A stretch of 64,000 bases of DNA from Aminobacter sp. HY435 (GTDB lineage Bacteria > Pseudomonadota > Alphaproteobacteria > Rhizobiales > Rhizobiaceae), in NCBI RefSeq assembly GCF_027568395.1, contig NZ_JANKZL010000013.1, forward strand, positions 124,001 to 188,000, given 5' to 3'. Under the pieces are notes generated by a model. That model ran no database searches. It worked only from the letters and a program-made list of their open reading frames with translations, and had not been told where the DNA came from. Positions 9,248 through 19,383 of the stretch are shown one piece after another (the first letter of the stretch is position 1; every line of letters starts with the position of its first letter). The position numbers and the translations under genes were made by a program.

Positions 9248-10192
9248 ATGACTGTGGCAGCGGATAGACAGGGGGCGGCGGTGAGCCGCCCCGGCGGGAC
9301 TTTCTGGGACCGCCGTTCCATGCGGACGAAGCGGCTGGTCTGGGTTTGGAGCTTCCTTGCCCTGCCCATCCTGTTCTATTCGGTCATCCGCTTTTACCCC
9401 ACCATCGAGGCCTTCTGGCTCTCGCTGACCAACTGGGACCTTTTGAAGCCGCCACAGTTCATCGGGCTGGCGAACTACGAAAAGCTGTTTGCCGACCCGC
9501 AGTTCTGGAAGGTGTTCAAGAACACCTTCGCCTATCTCGTCATCGGCACGCCGATCAGCCTGCTGATCTCGTTCGTCATCGCGTTCTATCTCGACCGCGT
9601 GCGTGTCATGCACGGGCTGATCCGCGGCCTGTACTTCCTGCCCTACCTGACCACCGCGGCAGCGATGGCCTGGGTCTGGCGCTGGTTCTACCAGCCGGCG
9701 CCGATCGGGGTCATCAACAACGCGCTCGGCGTCATCGGCATCCCGCAGCAGCCGTTCATCCGTTCGGTCGACCAGGCGCTGCCGTCGATCATGGTCACTG
9801 CCATCTGGGCCGGTCTCGGCTTCCAGATCATCATCTTCATGGCTGGCCTGCGTTCGATCCCCAACACCTTCTACGAGGCCGCCCGCATCGATGGCCTTGG
9901 CGAATGGGCGATCCTGCGCAAGATCACGCTGCCGCTGCTGAAGCCGACCACCGTGTTCCTGGTGGTGTTTTCGTCGATCGGCTTCCTGCGCATCTTCGAC
10001 CAGGTCTACAACATGACCACCAACGATCCGGGCGGGCCGCTCGGCTCGACCAAGCCGCTGGTCCTGATGATCTACCAGACCGCGTTCTCGTCCTACGCCA
10101 TGGGTTATGCCGCCGCGCAGACGGTCGTGCTGTTCTCCATCCTGCTGTGCGTGTCGCTGTTGCAGCTGTGGATCCTGAGGGAAAAGAAATGA
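9248..10192 (+). CDS. Carbohydrate ABC transporter permease (MalF-type)
   Basis: This 314-aa inner-membrane permease has about six membrane segments; a hydrophilic N-terminal stretch of about 35 residues precedes the first (VWVWSFLALPILFYSVI). The EAA loop that contacts the ATPase reads EAARIDGLGEWAILRKITLPLLKP, matching the MalF/UgpA branch. It starts 12 nt after the binding-protein gene and ends in an ATGA overlap with the second permease gene. The two permeases form the heterodimeric channel served by the ATPase at 12558. Confidence 0.93.
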   Translation: MTVAADRQGAAVSRPGGTFWDRRSMRTKRLVWVWSFLALPILFYSVIRFYPTIEAFWLSLTNWDLLKPPQFIGLANYEKLFADPQFWKVFKNTFAYLVIGTPISLLISFVIAFYLDRVRVMHGLIRGLYFLPYLTTAAAMAWVWRWFYQPAPIGVINNALGVIGIPQQPFIRSVDQALPSIMVTAIWAGLGFQIIIFMAGLRSIPNTFYEAARIDGLGEWAILRKITLPLLKPTTVFLVVFSSIGFLRIFDQVYNMTTNDPGGPLGSTKPLVLMIYQTAFSSYAMGYAAAQTVVLFSILLCVSLLQLWILREKK

Positions 10193-11040
10193 GCGCCGTC
10201 ACCGAAACCCCGGCGCTGTCCCACGCCAATCTCCGCCCCGGCCGCATCGTCGCCTGGACGCTGCTGTTCATCGGCGGCCTGATCATGGTCACGCCGCTGG
10301 CCTTCATGTTCTCGACGTCGCTGAAGACGGCCGGCCAGGTCTATGACCTCCGCCTGATCCCCTCGGCGCCGACACTGCAGAACTACATCACCATCCTCTC
10401 CGACGGGCGCTTCGTGCGCTGGTTCATGAACTCGATGATCGTGGCGGTCGCCGTCACCGTCTCCAACGTGTTCTTCGACAGCCTCGTCGGCTACACGCTG
10501 GCCAAGTTCGAGTTCCGCGGCCGCTACTTCATCTTCCTCGCCATCCTGTCGACGCTGATGATCCCGACCGAGATGCTGGTCATCCCGTGGTACCTGATGT
10601 CGGCCAATCTCGGCTGGATCGACAGCTACTGGGGCATCATGTTCCCCGGCATGATGACGGCCTTCGGCACCTTCCTGATGAAGCAGTTCTTCGAGGGCGT
10701 GCCCAACGACTTCCTCGAGGCAGCGCGCGTCGACGGGCTCAACGAGTTCCAGATCTGGTGGAAGGTGGCGATGCCGCTGGTGACGCCCGCACTCTCGGCG
10801 CTCGCCATCTTCACTTTCCTCGGCAACTGGACGGCGTTCTTCTGGCCGCTGATCGTGACCACCAGCAAGGAGCTCTACACCCTGCCGGTCGGCCTCTCGA
10901 GCTTCGCCGTCGAACAGTCCATCCAGTGGGAAATGATCATGACCGGTGCGGCGATAGCTACCCTGCCGACGCTGATCGTCTTCCTCGTGCTCCAGCGCTA
11001 CATCGTCCGCGGCGTCATGCTCGCCGGGCTCAAGGGATAA
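10189..11040 (+). CDS. Carbohydrate ABC transporter permease (MalG-type)
   Basis: This 283-aa inner-membrane permease is the second half of the sugar channel. Six hydrophobic segments are visible, and the EAA loop EAARVDGLNEFQIWWKVAMPLVTP is of MalG type. The start ATG at 10189 overlaps the stop of the upstream permease (ATGA), which argues for coupled translation and against the longer open frame that extends upstream. The protein ends RGVMLAGLKG, the usual C-terminal signature of MalG-type permeases. Confidence 0.93.
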   Translation: MSAVTETPALSHANLRPGRIVAWTLLFIGGLIMVTPLAFMFSTSLKTAGQVYDLRLIPSAPTLQNYITILSDGRFVRWFMNSMIVAVAVTVSNVFFDSLVGYTLAKFEFRGRYFIFLAILSTLMIPTEMLVIPWYLMSANLGWIDSYWGIMFPGMMTAFGTFLMKQFFEGVPNDFLEAARVDGLNEFQIWWKVAMPLVTPALSALAIFTFLGNWTAFFWPLIVTTSKELYTLPVGLSSFAVEQSIQWEMIMTGAAIATLPTLIVFLVLQRYIVRGVMLAGLKG

Positions 11041-11043
11041 GAC

Positions 11044-12558
11044 ATGCCTGAACTGAACCCGAGGCTCTCCGACAAATCTGTCTTCCCCGATCCGGTCTAC
11101 AAGGAAACGGTGCTGAAGCCGCTCTTCGACGGCGCCAAGAGCCACCATGTCGACGGCTTTCGCGCCATCGACCGCGCCCATCTGGTGATGCTGGTCGAGA
11201 CCGGCATCCTCGACGCCAAGCAAGCCCAGGCGATCGCCGGGGCGCTGGAGGCGATCGACCGTGAAGTCGACCCGTCGAAGCTCGAATACACCGGCGAGGT
11301 CGAGGACTTCTTCTTCCTGATCGAGAAGGAACTGAAGGCACGTCTCGGACCCGACGTCGCCGGCCGCCTGCACACGGCGCGGTCGCGCAACGACATCGAT
11401 CACACGCTGTTCAAGCTCGGCCTCAAGCAGCGCATCGATGCGCTGATGCTCAAGGCGCGGGCATTGCTGTTGGCGATGATCGACACCGCCGAGCGCGAGA
11501 AGGCAACGCTGGTCGTCGCCTATACCCACGGCCAGCCGGCGCAGCCCTCGACCTTCGGCCACTATCTGTCGGCTGCCATCGAGGTGCTGGTCCGTGACAT
11601 CGAGCGCTTTGAAGAGGCGCGGAAAATCGTCGACCTGTCGCCGATGGGCGCTGCCGCTATCACCACTTCGGGTTTCCCGATCGATCGCCAGCGCGTCGCC
11701 GACCTGCTTGGATTTGCTGCGCCGCTGCGCAATTCCTACAGCTGCATCGCCGCGTCCGACTACATCACCTCGACCTATTCGGCCATCGAACTGATGTTCC
11801 TGCATCTCGGCCGCCTGATCCAGGACTTCCAGTTCTGGACCGCCTTCGAGGTTGGCCAGATCTATGTGCCCAACGCCTTCGTGCAGATCTCGTCGATCAT
11901 GCCGCAGAAGCGCAATCCGGTGCCGATCGAGCACATGCGCCATCTCGCCAGCCAGACCATGGGGCGTGCCCGCACGGTGCTGAACGTCATCCACAACACG
12001 CCGTTCACCGACATGAACGACAGCGAGGGCGAGACGCAGTCGATGGGCTATGAGGCGTTCACCGCCGCTGGCCGCGTGCTCGATCTGCTCGCCGCCTTTG
12101 TCGCCGCGATCAAGATCGATCCGGAGCGGGTGGCAGACAATATCCGCCGCTCCTGCATCACCATCACCGAGCTTGCAGATTCGCTGGTCCGCATCGAAGG
12201 CCTGTCGTTCCGCGAGGCGCACGAGATCGCGGCGACCGTCGCCAGGTCTGTGGTGGCCGCCGGTGGCGGGCTCGCCAAGGACGGCTACGGCCCGTTCCTC
12301 GACGCCTTCAGGCATTCGACAGGGCGCGATCCTTCCTTCGGCCGGGACAAGTTCGAAGAGATCGTTTCGCCCGAGCATTTTGTCGCCGTGCGCGGCCGTT
12401 TCGGCGGTCCGGCGCCGGAACCGATGGCCGAGGCGCTGGGCGTCTACAGGAACAAGGCGGCGGCGCTCGAAGCCGCCGCGAACGAACACGCCGGGCACGA
12501 GGCGAAGGCCGCGAAACAACTCGACGAAAAATTCAAGGCACTGGCGGGAGCGCTCTGA
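11044..12558 (+). CDS. Argininosuccinate-lyase-like enzyme of the fumarase/aspartase superfamily
   Basis: This 504-aa protein has the ArgH fold, with HTARSRNDIDHTLFKL in the N-terminal half and the superfamily signature SSIMPQKRNPV that carries the catalytic serine loop. Enzymes of this superfamily eliminate an amine or other leaving group from a succinyl moiety, giving fumarate. It lies 3 nt after a sugar permease gene and overlaps the transporter ATPase gene, so it is unlikely to be the housekeeping arginine enzyme. ArgH-like enzymes that cleave N-substituted aspartates (for example EDDS lyase of Chelativorans) are a better model. The substrate is probably what the operon imports, after processing; this is inference. 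Confidence 0.8.
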   Translation: MPELNPRLSDKSVFPDPVYKETVLKPLFDGAKSHHVDGFRAIDRAHLVMLVETGILDAKQAQAIAGALEAIDREVDPSKLEYTGEVEDFFFLIEKELKARLGPDVAGRLHTARSRNDIDHTLFKLGLKQRIDALMLKARALLLAMIDTAEREKATLVVAYTHGQPAQPSTFGHYLSAAIEVLVRDIERFEEARKIVDLSPMGAAAITTSGFPIDRQRVADLLGFAAPLRNSYSCIAASDYITSTYSAIELMFLHLGRLIQDFQFWTAFEVGQIYVPNAFVQISSIMPQKRNPVPIEHMRHLASQTMGRARTVLNVIHNTPFTDMNDSEGETQSMGYEAFTAAGRVLDLLAAFVAAIKIDPERVADNIRRSCITITELADSLVRIEGLSFREAHEIAATVARSVVAAGGGLAKDGYGPFLDAFRHSTGRDPSFGRDKFEEIVSPEHFVAVRGRFGGPAPEPMAEALGVYRNKAAALEAAANEHAGHEAKAAKQLDEKFKALAGAL

Positions 12559-13595
12559 TGGCGACGATCGAACTTGAAAAGCTGGTCAAGCGCTACGGCA
12601 AGGTGGAGGTTGTCCAGGGTATCGACCTTGAGATCGCCGACGGCGAATTTGTCGTGTTCGTCGGGCCGTCCGGTTGCGGCAAGTCGACCACGTTGCGCAT
12701 GATCGCCGGCCTGGAAGATATCTCGGGTGGCAATCTGAAGATCGACGGCGAGGTGGTCAACGAGCGCGAGCCCAAGCAGCGCAACATCGCCATGGTGTTC
12801 CAGAACTACGCCATCTATCCGCATCTGACGGTGCGCCAGAACATCGGCTTCGGGCTCTACACCTCGAAGCTGTCGAAGGCCGAGAAAGACCAGCGCATCG
12901 AGGAGGCCGGCAAGATCCTCGGCCTGGAAAAGTATCTCGACCGTCGTCCGGCGGCGTTGTCGGGCGGTCAGCGCCAGCGCGTCGCCATCGGCCGCGCCAT
13001 GGTGCGCAACCCGTCGGCTTTCCTGTTCGACGAACCGCTGTCCAATCTCGACGCCCAGCTGCGCGCACAGATGCGCATCGAGATCAAGCGGCTGCACCAG
13101 AAGCTCAAGACGACGACCGTCTACGTCACCCACGACCAGGTCGAGGCGATGACCATGGCCGACCGCATCGTGGTGATGAGGGACGGCCACATCCTGCAGG
13201 TGGGCACGCCGACCGATCTCTACGAAAATCCGGTCGATGTGTTCACGGCGCGCTTCATCGGCAGCCCGTCGATGAATCTCGTGCCGGGCCACAAGAACGG
13301 CAAGGGCGTCGAGCCCTCGGTGGGCGGCGACCTCCTGATCGGCATACGTCCGCACGAACTGACGGCGGCCATCGAAAAGGCCGAGGGCGGGCTCGAGCTC
13401 ACCGGCACGGTGACGGCGGTCGAACCACTCGGGCCGGAAACGCTCGTGCATCTCGACGTCGACGGCAATGCGGTGATCGCCACGGCGCCCGGCAAGTTCA
13501 TTCCCGCTCCCGGCAGCATGCTGACCTGCCGCGCCGCGCCCGGCAGCCTCTATCTGTTCGACGCCAAGACCGAAAAGAGCCTGGGCCGTCTATGA
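12558..13595 (+). CDS. Carbohydrate ABC transporter ATPase (MalK/UgpC-type)
   Basis: This 345-aa ATPase energises the sugar importer of this operon. Walker A reads GPSGCGKSTTLRM near residues 36-48, the ABC signature is LSGGQRQRVAIGRA, Walker B ends LFDEPLSN, and the switch histidine is in VTHDQVEAMTM. A C-terminal TOBE regulatory region follows from about residue 240 (IGIRPHEL). Its ATG overlaps the stop codon of the lyase gene (TGATG) and its own stop overlaps the kinase start (ATGA), so the genes form one transcript. It is about 15-25 residues shorter than E. coli MalK or UgpC in the C-terminal regulatory part. Confidence 0.93.
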   Translation: MATIELEKLVKRYGKVEVVQGIDLEIADGEFVVFVGPSGCGKSTTLRMIAGLEDISGGNLKIDGEVVNEREPKQRNIAMVFQNYAIYPHLTVRQNIGFGLYTSKLSKAEKDQRIEEAGKILGLEKYLDRRPAALSGGQRQRVAIGRAMVRNPSAFLFDEPLSNLDAQLRAQMRIEIKRLHQKLKTTTVYVTHDQVEAMTMADRIVVMRDGHILQVGTPTDLYENPVDVFTARFIGSPSMNLVPGHKNGKGVEPSVGGDLLIGIRPHELTAAIEKAEGGLELTGTVTAVEPLGPETLVHLDVDGNAVIATAPGKFIPAPGSMLTCRAAPGSLYLFDAKTEKSLGRL

Positions 13596-14506
13596 CATCG
13601 GGAAATGCCACGCGACCGGCGGTGCTCAGCATCGGGCGGATTTACTGCGATCTCATCTTCACCGGGCTGGCCTCGCTGCCGGAGCCGGGACGGGAGGTGT
13701 TCGCCCAGGACATGAAGATGGCTGCCGGCGGCGGCGCCTTCATAGCAGCCGCGCACATGGCCCATGCCGGGCGGCAGGTTGCGCTCGTGGCGCGGCTCGG
13801 CACGGACGCGCTCTCACGCGGCATCGAGCCGGAGTTGCGCGGCGCCAATGTCGACCTGCGCTTCCTCGAGCAATCGCCGGGCGCCGGGCCGCAGGTGACC
13901 GTGGCCTCCGTCATCGGCAACGACCGCGCCTTCCTGTCGCGACGCGCCGGGCCAGCGCTTCCGGCAACGCTGGACGAAGCCCTCGGCTGGGCAGCTGCGG
14001 GCCATCTCCACATCGCCGAATACGCCACGCTGCATGAAATCCCCGGTCTCGTCAGCCGTGCCAAGGCCAAGGGACTGACGGTGTCGCTCGACCCGAGCTG
14101 GGACGAGACCCTGATCTACGAGGCCGACCTGCTGGACCGCTGCGAAGGCGTCGACATCTTCCTGCCCAACATGGAGGAAGCGACGGCGATCACCCGTGAG
14201 AACGATCCCGTGGCGGCAATCGCCATGCTGTCGGAAGCGTTTCCGGTTGTCGCGCTCAAGGCCGGTGGCGACGGCGCATGGCTGAAGTCGCAAGGGCAGC
14301 TCCTGCACAAGCGTGCGGAAGTGGTGCCGGTCATCGACACGACAGGCGCCGGAGACGCTTTCAACGCCGGTTTCATCGACGCCTGGCTTGCCGGCGGATC
14401 CGATGAGGCCTGCCTTGCCGCGGGCATCACCTATGGCAGCCTCGCCGTGCAGGCGGCTGGAGGCTCGGCGATCCTGCGACAGCCACCGGCGCGCGCGGCG
14501 GGTTGA
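13592..14506 (+). CDS. PfkB-family carbohydrate kinase
   Basis: This 304-aa ribokinase-fold protein would phosphorylate a sugar with ATP in the cytoplasm. The glycine-rich N-terminal region (KMAAGGGAFIAAAHMAHAG) and the PfkB signature 2 with the catalytic aspartate (DTTGAGDAFNAGF, about residues 245-257) are intact. Its start overlaps the ATPase stop by 4 nt and it is the last gene of the operon. Together with the ROK repressor and the PIG-L deacetylase it points to a sugar moiety that is deacylated, cleaved and then phosphorylated. The order of those steps is not known. Confidence 0.9.
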   Translation: MTSGNATRPAVLSIGRIYCDLIFTGLASLPEPGREVFAQDMKMAAGGGAFIAAAHMAHAGRQVALVARLGTDALSRGIEPELRGANVDLRFLEQSPGAGPQVTVASVIGNDRAFLSRRAGPALPATLDEALGWAAAGHLHIAEYATLHEIPGLVSRAKAKGLTVSLDPSWDETLIYEADLLDRCEGVDIFLPNMEEATAITRENDPVAAIAMLSEAFPVVALKAGGDGAWLKSQGQLLHKRAEVVPVIDTTGAGDAFNAGFIDAWLAGGSDEACLAAGITYGSLAVQAAGGSAILRQPPARAAG

Positions 14507-14542
14507 GCCGGCCGGTCGGTGTGGTGGCCCGGCCGTTGACCT

Positions 14543-16516
14543 TTACGCCGCCTTCCCGACGGTCTCGGCGACGAACATCGGTCCGCCCTTATGGGCCGGG
14601 AAGCCGTAGCCGTTGATCATCACCAGATCGATGTCGCCGGCGCTTGCGGCGATGCCTTCGGCAAGCAAGGCCTTGCCCTCGTCGGCCATCGCCTTGAGCA
14701 GGCGGCCGACTATTTCCTCCCGGCTGAAGTTGCGCGGCGCGATGCCCCTGGCCGCGCGTGCAGCCGCAATCAGGGCCGTGACCTCCGGGTCGACGACCTT
14801 GTCGCCAGTGGAGTAGTCGTACCAACCCTTGCCGGTCTTGCGGCCGAAGCGTCCAGCCTCGCACAGCCTGTCGGCGATTTCGACATAGCGCGCGCCTGGA
14901 TCGCGGGTCGCCGCCTGCCGCTTGCGCCGGGCCCAGGCGATTTCCAGCCCGGCCATGTCGTTGACGGTGAAGATGCCCATCGGGAAGCCATAGGCTTCGA
15001 GCGCCGCATCCACCTGTTCGGGCTGGGCGCCGTCCTCGACCATGTATTCGGCTTCGCTGCGGTAGGCCGAATAGATGCGGTTGCCGATGAAGCCTTCGGT
15101 CACGCCGCAGACGACCGCCAGCTTGCCCAGGCGCTTGGCAAAGGCGAGCGCACTGGCCAGCACATCGCGTGCGGTCGCCTTGCAATCGACGACCTCGACC
15201 AGGCGCATGATGTTGGCCGGGGAAAAGAAGTGCAGGCCGACGACGCGGTCGGGCCGCGCTGTCGCGGCGGCGATCAGGTCGGGGTCGAGGTAGCTGGTGT
15301 TGGTGGCGAGGATGGCGTCGGGCCGGACGATGCCGTCGAGACGCTGGAACAGCTCGGTCTTGACGGTGAGATCGTCGAACACCGCCTCGATAACGAGATC
15401 GGCCGCGGCCAGCGCGTTGGCGTCGGCGGCAACCTCGAGCCGTGCCAGGCAAGCGTCGCGGACGGCGGCTGAGAGGCGGCCCGACTGCACGGATTTGTCG
15501 AGTGTCGCGGCGATGCGCTCGCGTCCTTTGACGGCTGCGTCCGCAGTCTGCTCCACGCCGATGACGCGACAGCCGGCGATGAGCGTGGCCACCGCGATGC
15601 CGGTACCCATCAGGCCGGTGCCAACGATGCCGACGGTTTCGATCTTGCGCGGCGCTATGCCTTCCAGCTTGTCGGCCTTGCCGGCGGATCGTTCGGCAAA
15701 GAACACGTGGCGCAGCGCTGCCGCCTCCTGCGAGTCGCGCAGCCGGATGAAGGTGGCGCGTTCATCGGCGAGGCCGGACTTGAGGTCGACATCGCCGGCA
15801 AGCCTGACCAGGCGGACAGCTTCGGCGGGCGCGGCCTGACCGCGCGCCTTGGCGAGCACCTTCTTTGCCGCCGCTTCGACAGCCAGGGGGTCGGCGACCG
15901 GCACCGCAATCATGCCCGTACGGCGCAGCGGCGCGGCCGCCATGGCCCGTATCAGGGCGGCGGCGGTGGCGGGGTCTTCAGAGACGCCGTCGACGAGGCC
16001 GAGCGCAAGCGCCTCCTCGGCCCTGATCGTGCGGCCGCTGCCGATCAGGTCGATGGCGGCGACAGGGCCGATCAGGCGCGGCAGGCGCTGGGTGCCGCCG
16101 GCGCCCGGCACGATGCCGAGCTTGACCTCGGGCATGCCGAAGGCGGCCTTTTCGCCGGCGATGCGGCCGTGGCAGGCGAGCGCTATCTCGCAGCCGCCGC
16201 CAAGGGCCGCGCCGTTGATCGCGGCGATGACCGGCTTGCTGAAGCTTTCGATGCGGTCGATGACTTCCGGCAAGGTCGGCCCGACCGGCGGCTTGCCGAA
16301 TTCCTTGATGTCGGCGCCGCCGACGAAGGTGCGTCCGGCTCCGGTAATCACCACGCCGGCCACCATGCCGTGCGCCGCGGCGTGATCGAGCGCCGCGATC
16401 AGGCCCTGCCTGACATCAGCCGAGATGGCATTGACCGGCGGATTGTCGATGGTGACGACGAGGACGCTGTCCTTGATGCTGCCGGTGACACTCTCAGAAA
16501 ACCGCGTCGCGCTCAT
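14543..16516 (-). CDS. Bifunctional enoyl-CoA hydratase / 3-hydroxyacyl-CoA dehydrogenase
   Basis: This 657-aa FadB/FadJ-like protein joins an N-terminal crotonase domain (GRTFVGGADIKEFG, GGGCEIALACHGRIA; residues about 1-190) to an NAD-binding 3-hydroxyacyl-CoA dehydrogenase domain (VGIVGTGLMGTGIAVA near residue 295) and a dehydrogenase C-terminal domain. It would hydrate and oxidise the CoA esters produced from anthraniloyl-CoA during ring cleavage and beta-oxidation. It is the last gene of the minus-strand operon that begins at 22495, 6 nt after the RidA gene. It is shorter than E. coli FadB (729 aa), mainly in the C-terminal part. Confidence 0.92.
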   Translation of the reverse strand: MSATRFSESVTGSIKDSVLVVTIDNPPVNAISADVRQGLIAALDHAAAHGMVAGVVITGAGRTFVGGADIKEFGKPPVGPTLPEVIDRIESFSKPVIAAINGAALGGGCEIALACHGRIAGEKAAFGMPEVKLGIVPGAGGTQRLPRLIGPVAAIDLIGSGRTIRAEEALALGLVDGVSEDPATAAALIRAMAAAPLRRTGMIAVPVADPLAVEAAAKKVLAKARGQAAPAEAVRLVRLAGDVDLKSGLADERATFIRLRDSQEAAALRHVFFAERSAGKADKLEGIAPRKIETVGIVGTGLMGTGIAVATLIAGCRVIGVEQTADAAVKGRERIAATLDKSVQSGRLSAAVRDACLARLEVAADANALAAADLVIEAVFDDLTVKTELFQRLDGIVRPDAILATNTSYLDPDLIAAATARPDRVVGLHFFSPANIMRLVEVVDCKATARDVLASALAFAKRLGKLAVVCGVTEGFIGNRIYSAYRSEAEYMVEDGAQPEQVDAALEAYGFPMGIFTVNDMAGLEIAWARRKRQAATRDPGARYVEIADRLCEAGRFGRKTGKGWYDYSTGDKVVDPEVTALIAAARAARGIAPRNFSREEIVGRLLKAMADEGKALLAEGIAASAGDIDLVMINGYGFPAHKGGPMFVAETVGKAA

Positions 16517-16522
16517 GCAATT

Positions 16523-16918
16523 CTATTCCGGTATTACAGCTGTGGCCTGGATCTCGATCTTTGCGCGATCCTCGACCAGAGCCACCACCTGCATCGCCGC
16601 CATCGCCGGGAAATGCCGTCCGATGACGTCGCGATAGGCCTGGCCGAGACCGCGCAGGTTTTGCGTATATTCCTGTTTGTCGGTGAAGTACCAGGTCATT
16701 GACGTGATGTGGTGCGGTTCGGCGCCGCCGGCCTTCAGCACTGCGACCACATTCTCCAGCGTCTGGCGGACCTGGCCGACGAAATCGTCGGTCTCGAATT
16801 CGCAATTGCCGTTCCAGCCGATCTGGCCGCCGACGAAGATCGTGCGGCCTGTTGCGGCGACGCCATTGGCATAGCCGATCGGCTTGGTCCAGCCCTCAGG
16901 CTGCAGAACTTCATGCAT
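16523..16918 (-). CDS. RidA/YjgF-family enamine/imine deaminase
   Basis: This 131-aa protein has the RidA fold signatures: GRTIFVGGQIGWN near the N-terminus, VRQTLENVVAVLKAGG in the middle and AAMQVVALVEDRAKIEIQATAV at the end. RidA proteins hydrolyse reactive enamines and imines to ketones and ammonia. The frame is open upstream, but ATG 16916-16918 gives the correct length and overlaps the thioesterase gene by 8 nt. In this operon the monooxygenase/reductase product is a ring enamine-CoA, so this protein is a good candidate for the step that releases the anthranilate nitrogen. That assignment is inference. Confidence 0.9.
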   Translation of the reverse strand: MHEVLQPEGWTKPIGYANGVAATGRTIFVGGQIGWNGNCEFETDDFVGQVRQTLENVVAVLKAGGAEPHHITSMTWYFTDKQEYTQNLRGLGQAYRDVIGRHFPAMAAMQVVALVEDRAKIEIQATAVIPE

Positions 16919-17327
16919 CGGTCGTCTCCAGATGATTTTCGAGGGCGGCGCGGAGGTCGTCCGGCCATGCAGTCGATTTGTGCGTGTCGAGCGAGGTCGC
17001 AACGACGCTGTGGCTGGCGCTCCAGAGGAGGACGTTTCCCGCCGAGATCTTGTGCTCCAGGTCGAGCGAAGAGCGGCCCACCCGCCGCACCGAAAGCTCG
17101 AAATCGAGCATGTCGCCATGGAAGCCCGGATGAACGAAGGTGAGGTCGAGCCGGACAGTCGGCGTGCCGATGCGCCGCTCGGCGACGAGCTGCCTCCACG
17201 GTGCGCCAACGGAAGCGAAAAACTCCTCCAGAACTCCGACGAGGATGTTCAGATAGGACGGGAAGTAGGCGATCCCTGAGGGATCGCAGTCCCCGAAACG
17301 CAACGGTCGGCTGGTGTGGAAGGTCAT
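16911..17327 (-). CDS. Hotdog-fold acyl-CoA thioesterase (4-hydroxybenzoyl-CoA type)
   Basis: This 138-aa protein is a single hotdog domain. The motif RFGDCDPSGIAYFPSY near residues 10-25 contains the catalytic aspartate of 4-hydroxybenzoyl-CoA thioesterases. It hydrolyses an acyl- or aryl-CoA to the free acid and CoA. In an anthraniloyl-CoA pathway it most likely recycles CoA from dead-end aryl-CoA esters; an on-pathway role is also possible. It sits between the acyl-CoA dehydrogenase gene (10-nt gap) and the RidA gene (8-nt overlap), clearly within the operon. Confidence 0.88.
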   Translation of the reverse strand: MTFHTSRPLRFGDCDPSGIAYFPSYLNILVGVLEEFFASVGAPWRQLVAERRIGTPTVRLDLTFVHPGFHGDMLDFELSVRRVGRSSLDLEHKISAGNVLLWSASHSVVATSLDTHKSTAWPDDLRAALENHLETTDA

Positions 17328-17337
17328 GGCCTGTCCC

Positions 17338-18531
<1,194 letters not shown>

Positions 18532-18534
18532 GGT

Positions 18535-19383
18535 TCAGTTCCCCTTGAATTCGGGCTTGGCCTTGGCGGCAAACGCCTCGAAGGCGCGGCGGAAGTCGCC
18601 GGTCGCCATGCAGATCGCCTGGGCCTGCGCTTCGGACTCGATGAGCTGGTCGATGCCCATCGCCCATTCCTGGTCGAGCATCTTCTTGGTCATGGCATGG
18701 GCGAACCACGGACCGTCGGCGATCGTCCGGGCGAATTTCTGCGCTTCGGCGAGAAGCGCGCCGCGCTCGTGCAGCGCGTTGTAGAAACCCCAGGCATGAC
18801 CTTCGCTGGCCGTCATGGCGCGGCCGGTGAACAGGAGTTCGGCGGCGCGGCCCTGGCCGATGATGCGCGGAAGAATGCCGCAAGCGCCCATGTCCGCACC
18901 CGCCAGGCCGACGCGGGTGAACAGGAAGGCTGTCTTGGCTTCGGGTGTGGCTACGCGGAAGTCGGCGGCCATGGCGAGGATCGCGCCGGCGCCGGCGCAG
19001 ATGCCGTCGACCGAGGCGATGACCGGTTGCGGACAGGTGCGGATCTGGCGCACCAGGTCGCCGGTCATGCGGGTGAAGTCGAGCAGATCAGGCATCGACA
19101 TGCGCGTCAGCGGCTCGATGATGTCGAACACGTCGCCGCCCGAGGAGAAGTTGTTCTCGGCCCCGGTCAGCACCACGGCGCGCACGTCGCTGGCGCGCGC
19201 CAGCGACCGGAACAGATCCGTCAGCTCTTCATAGCTTTCGAAGGTCAGCGGGTTTTTCTTCTCGGGGCGGTTGAGCGTGATGGTGGCAACTCGACCGTCG
19301 GCATCCGTCTCAAACAGGAAGTGCTTGGCCTTGTGGTCCTTGAACGGACGCTTCTTGTCCTGCATCGGATTGGTCATTGTCAT
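18535..19383 (-). CDS. Enoyl-CoA hydratase/isomerase family protein
   Basis: This 282-aa crotonase-fold enzyme shows the CoA-binding and oxyanion-hole regions [33 protein letters not shown] and [17 protein letters not shown]. It probably acts on a ring intermediate downstream of the monooxygenase/reductase, by hydration or hydrolytic ring opening. The N-terminal 20 residues are charged and longer than in a minimal crotonase. It overlaps the dehydrogenase/reductase gene at 19380 by 4 nt. The exact step cannot be assigned from sequence. Confidence 0.9.
   Translation of the reverse strand: MTMTNPMQDKKRPFKDHKAKHFLFETDADGRVATITLNRPEKKNPLTFESYEELTDLFRSLARASDVRAVVLTGAENNFSSGGDVFDIIEPLTRMSMPDLLDFTRMTGDLVRQIRTCPQPVIASVDGICAGAGAILAMAADFRVATPEAKTAFLFTRVGLAGADMGACGILPRIIGQGRAAELLFTGRAMTASEGHAWGFYNALHERGALLAEAQKFARTIADGPWFAHAMTKKMLDQEWAMGIDQLIESEAQAQAICMATGDFRRAFEAFAAKAKPEFKGN

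Noticed and set aside
10105-12519. 804-codon open frame on the minus strand
   Set aside because: It is antisense to the permease and lyase genes, highly charged and repetitive, with no motif.
11044-12558. Housekeeping arginine-biosynthesis argH
   Set aside because: Placement inside a sugar ABC operon with 3-nt and overlapping junctions argues for a catabolic paralogue, though activity cannot be excluded by sequence.
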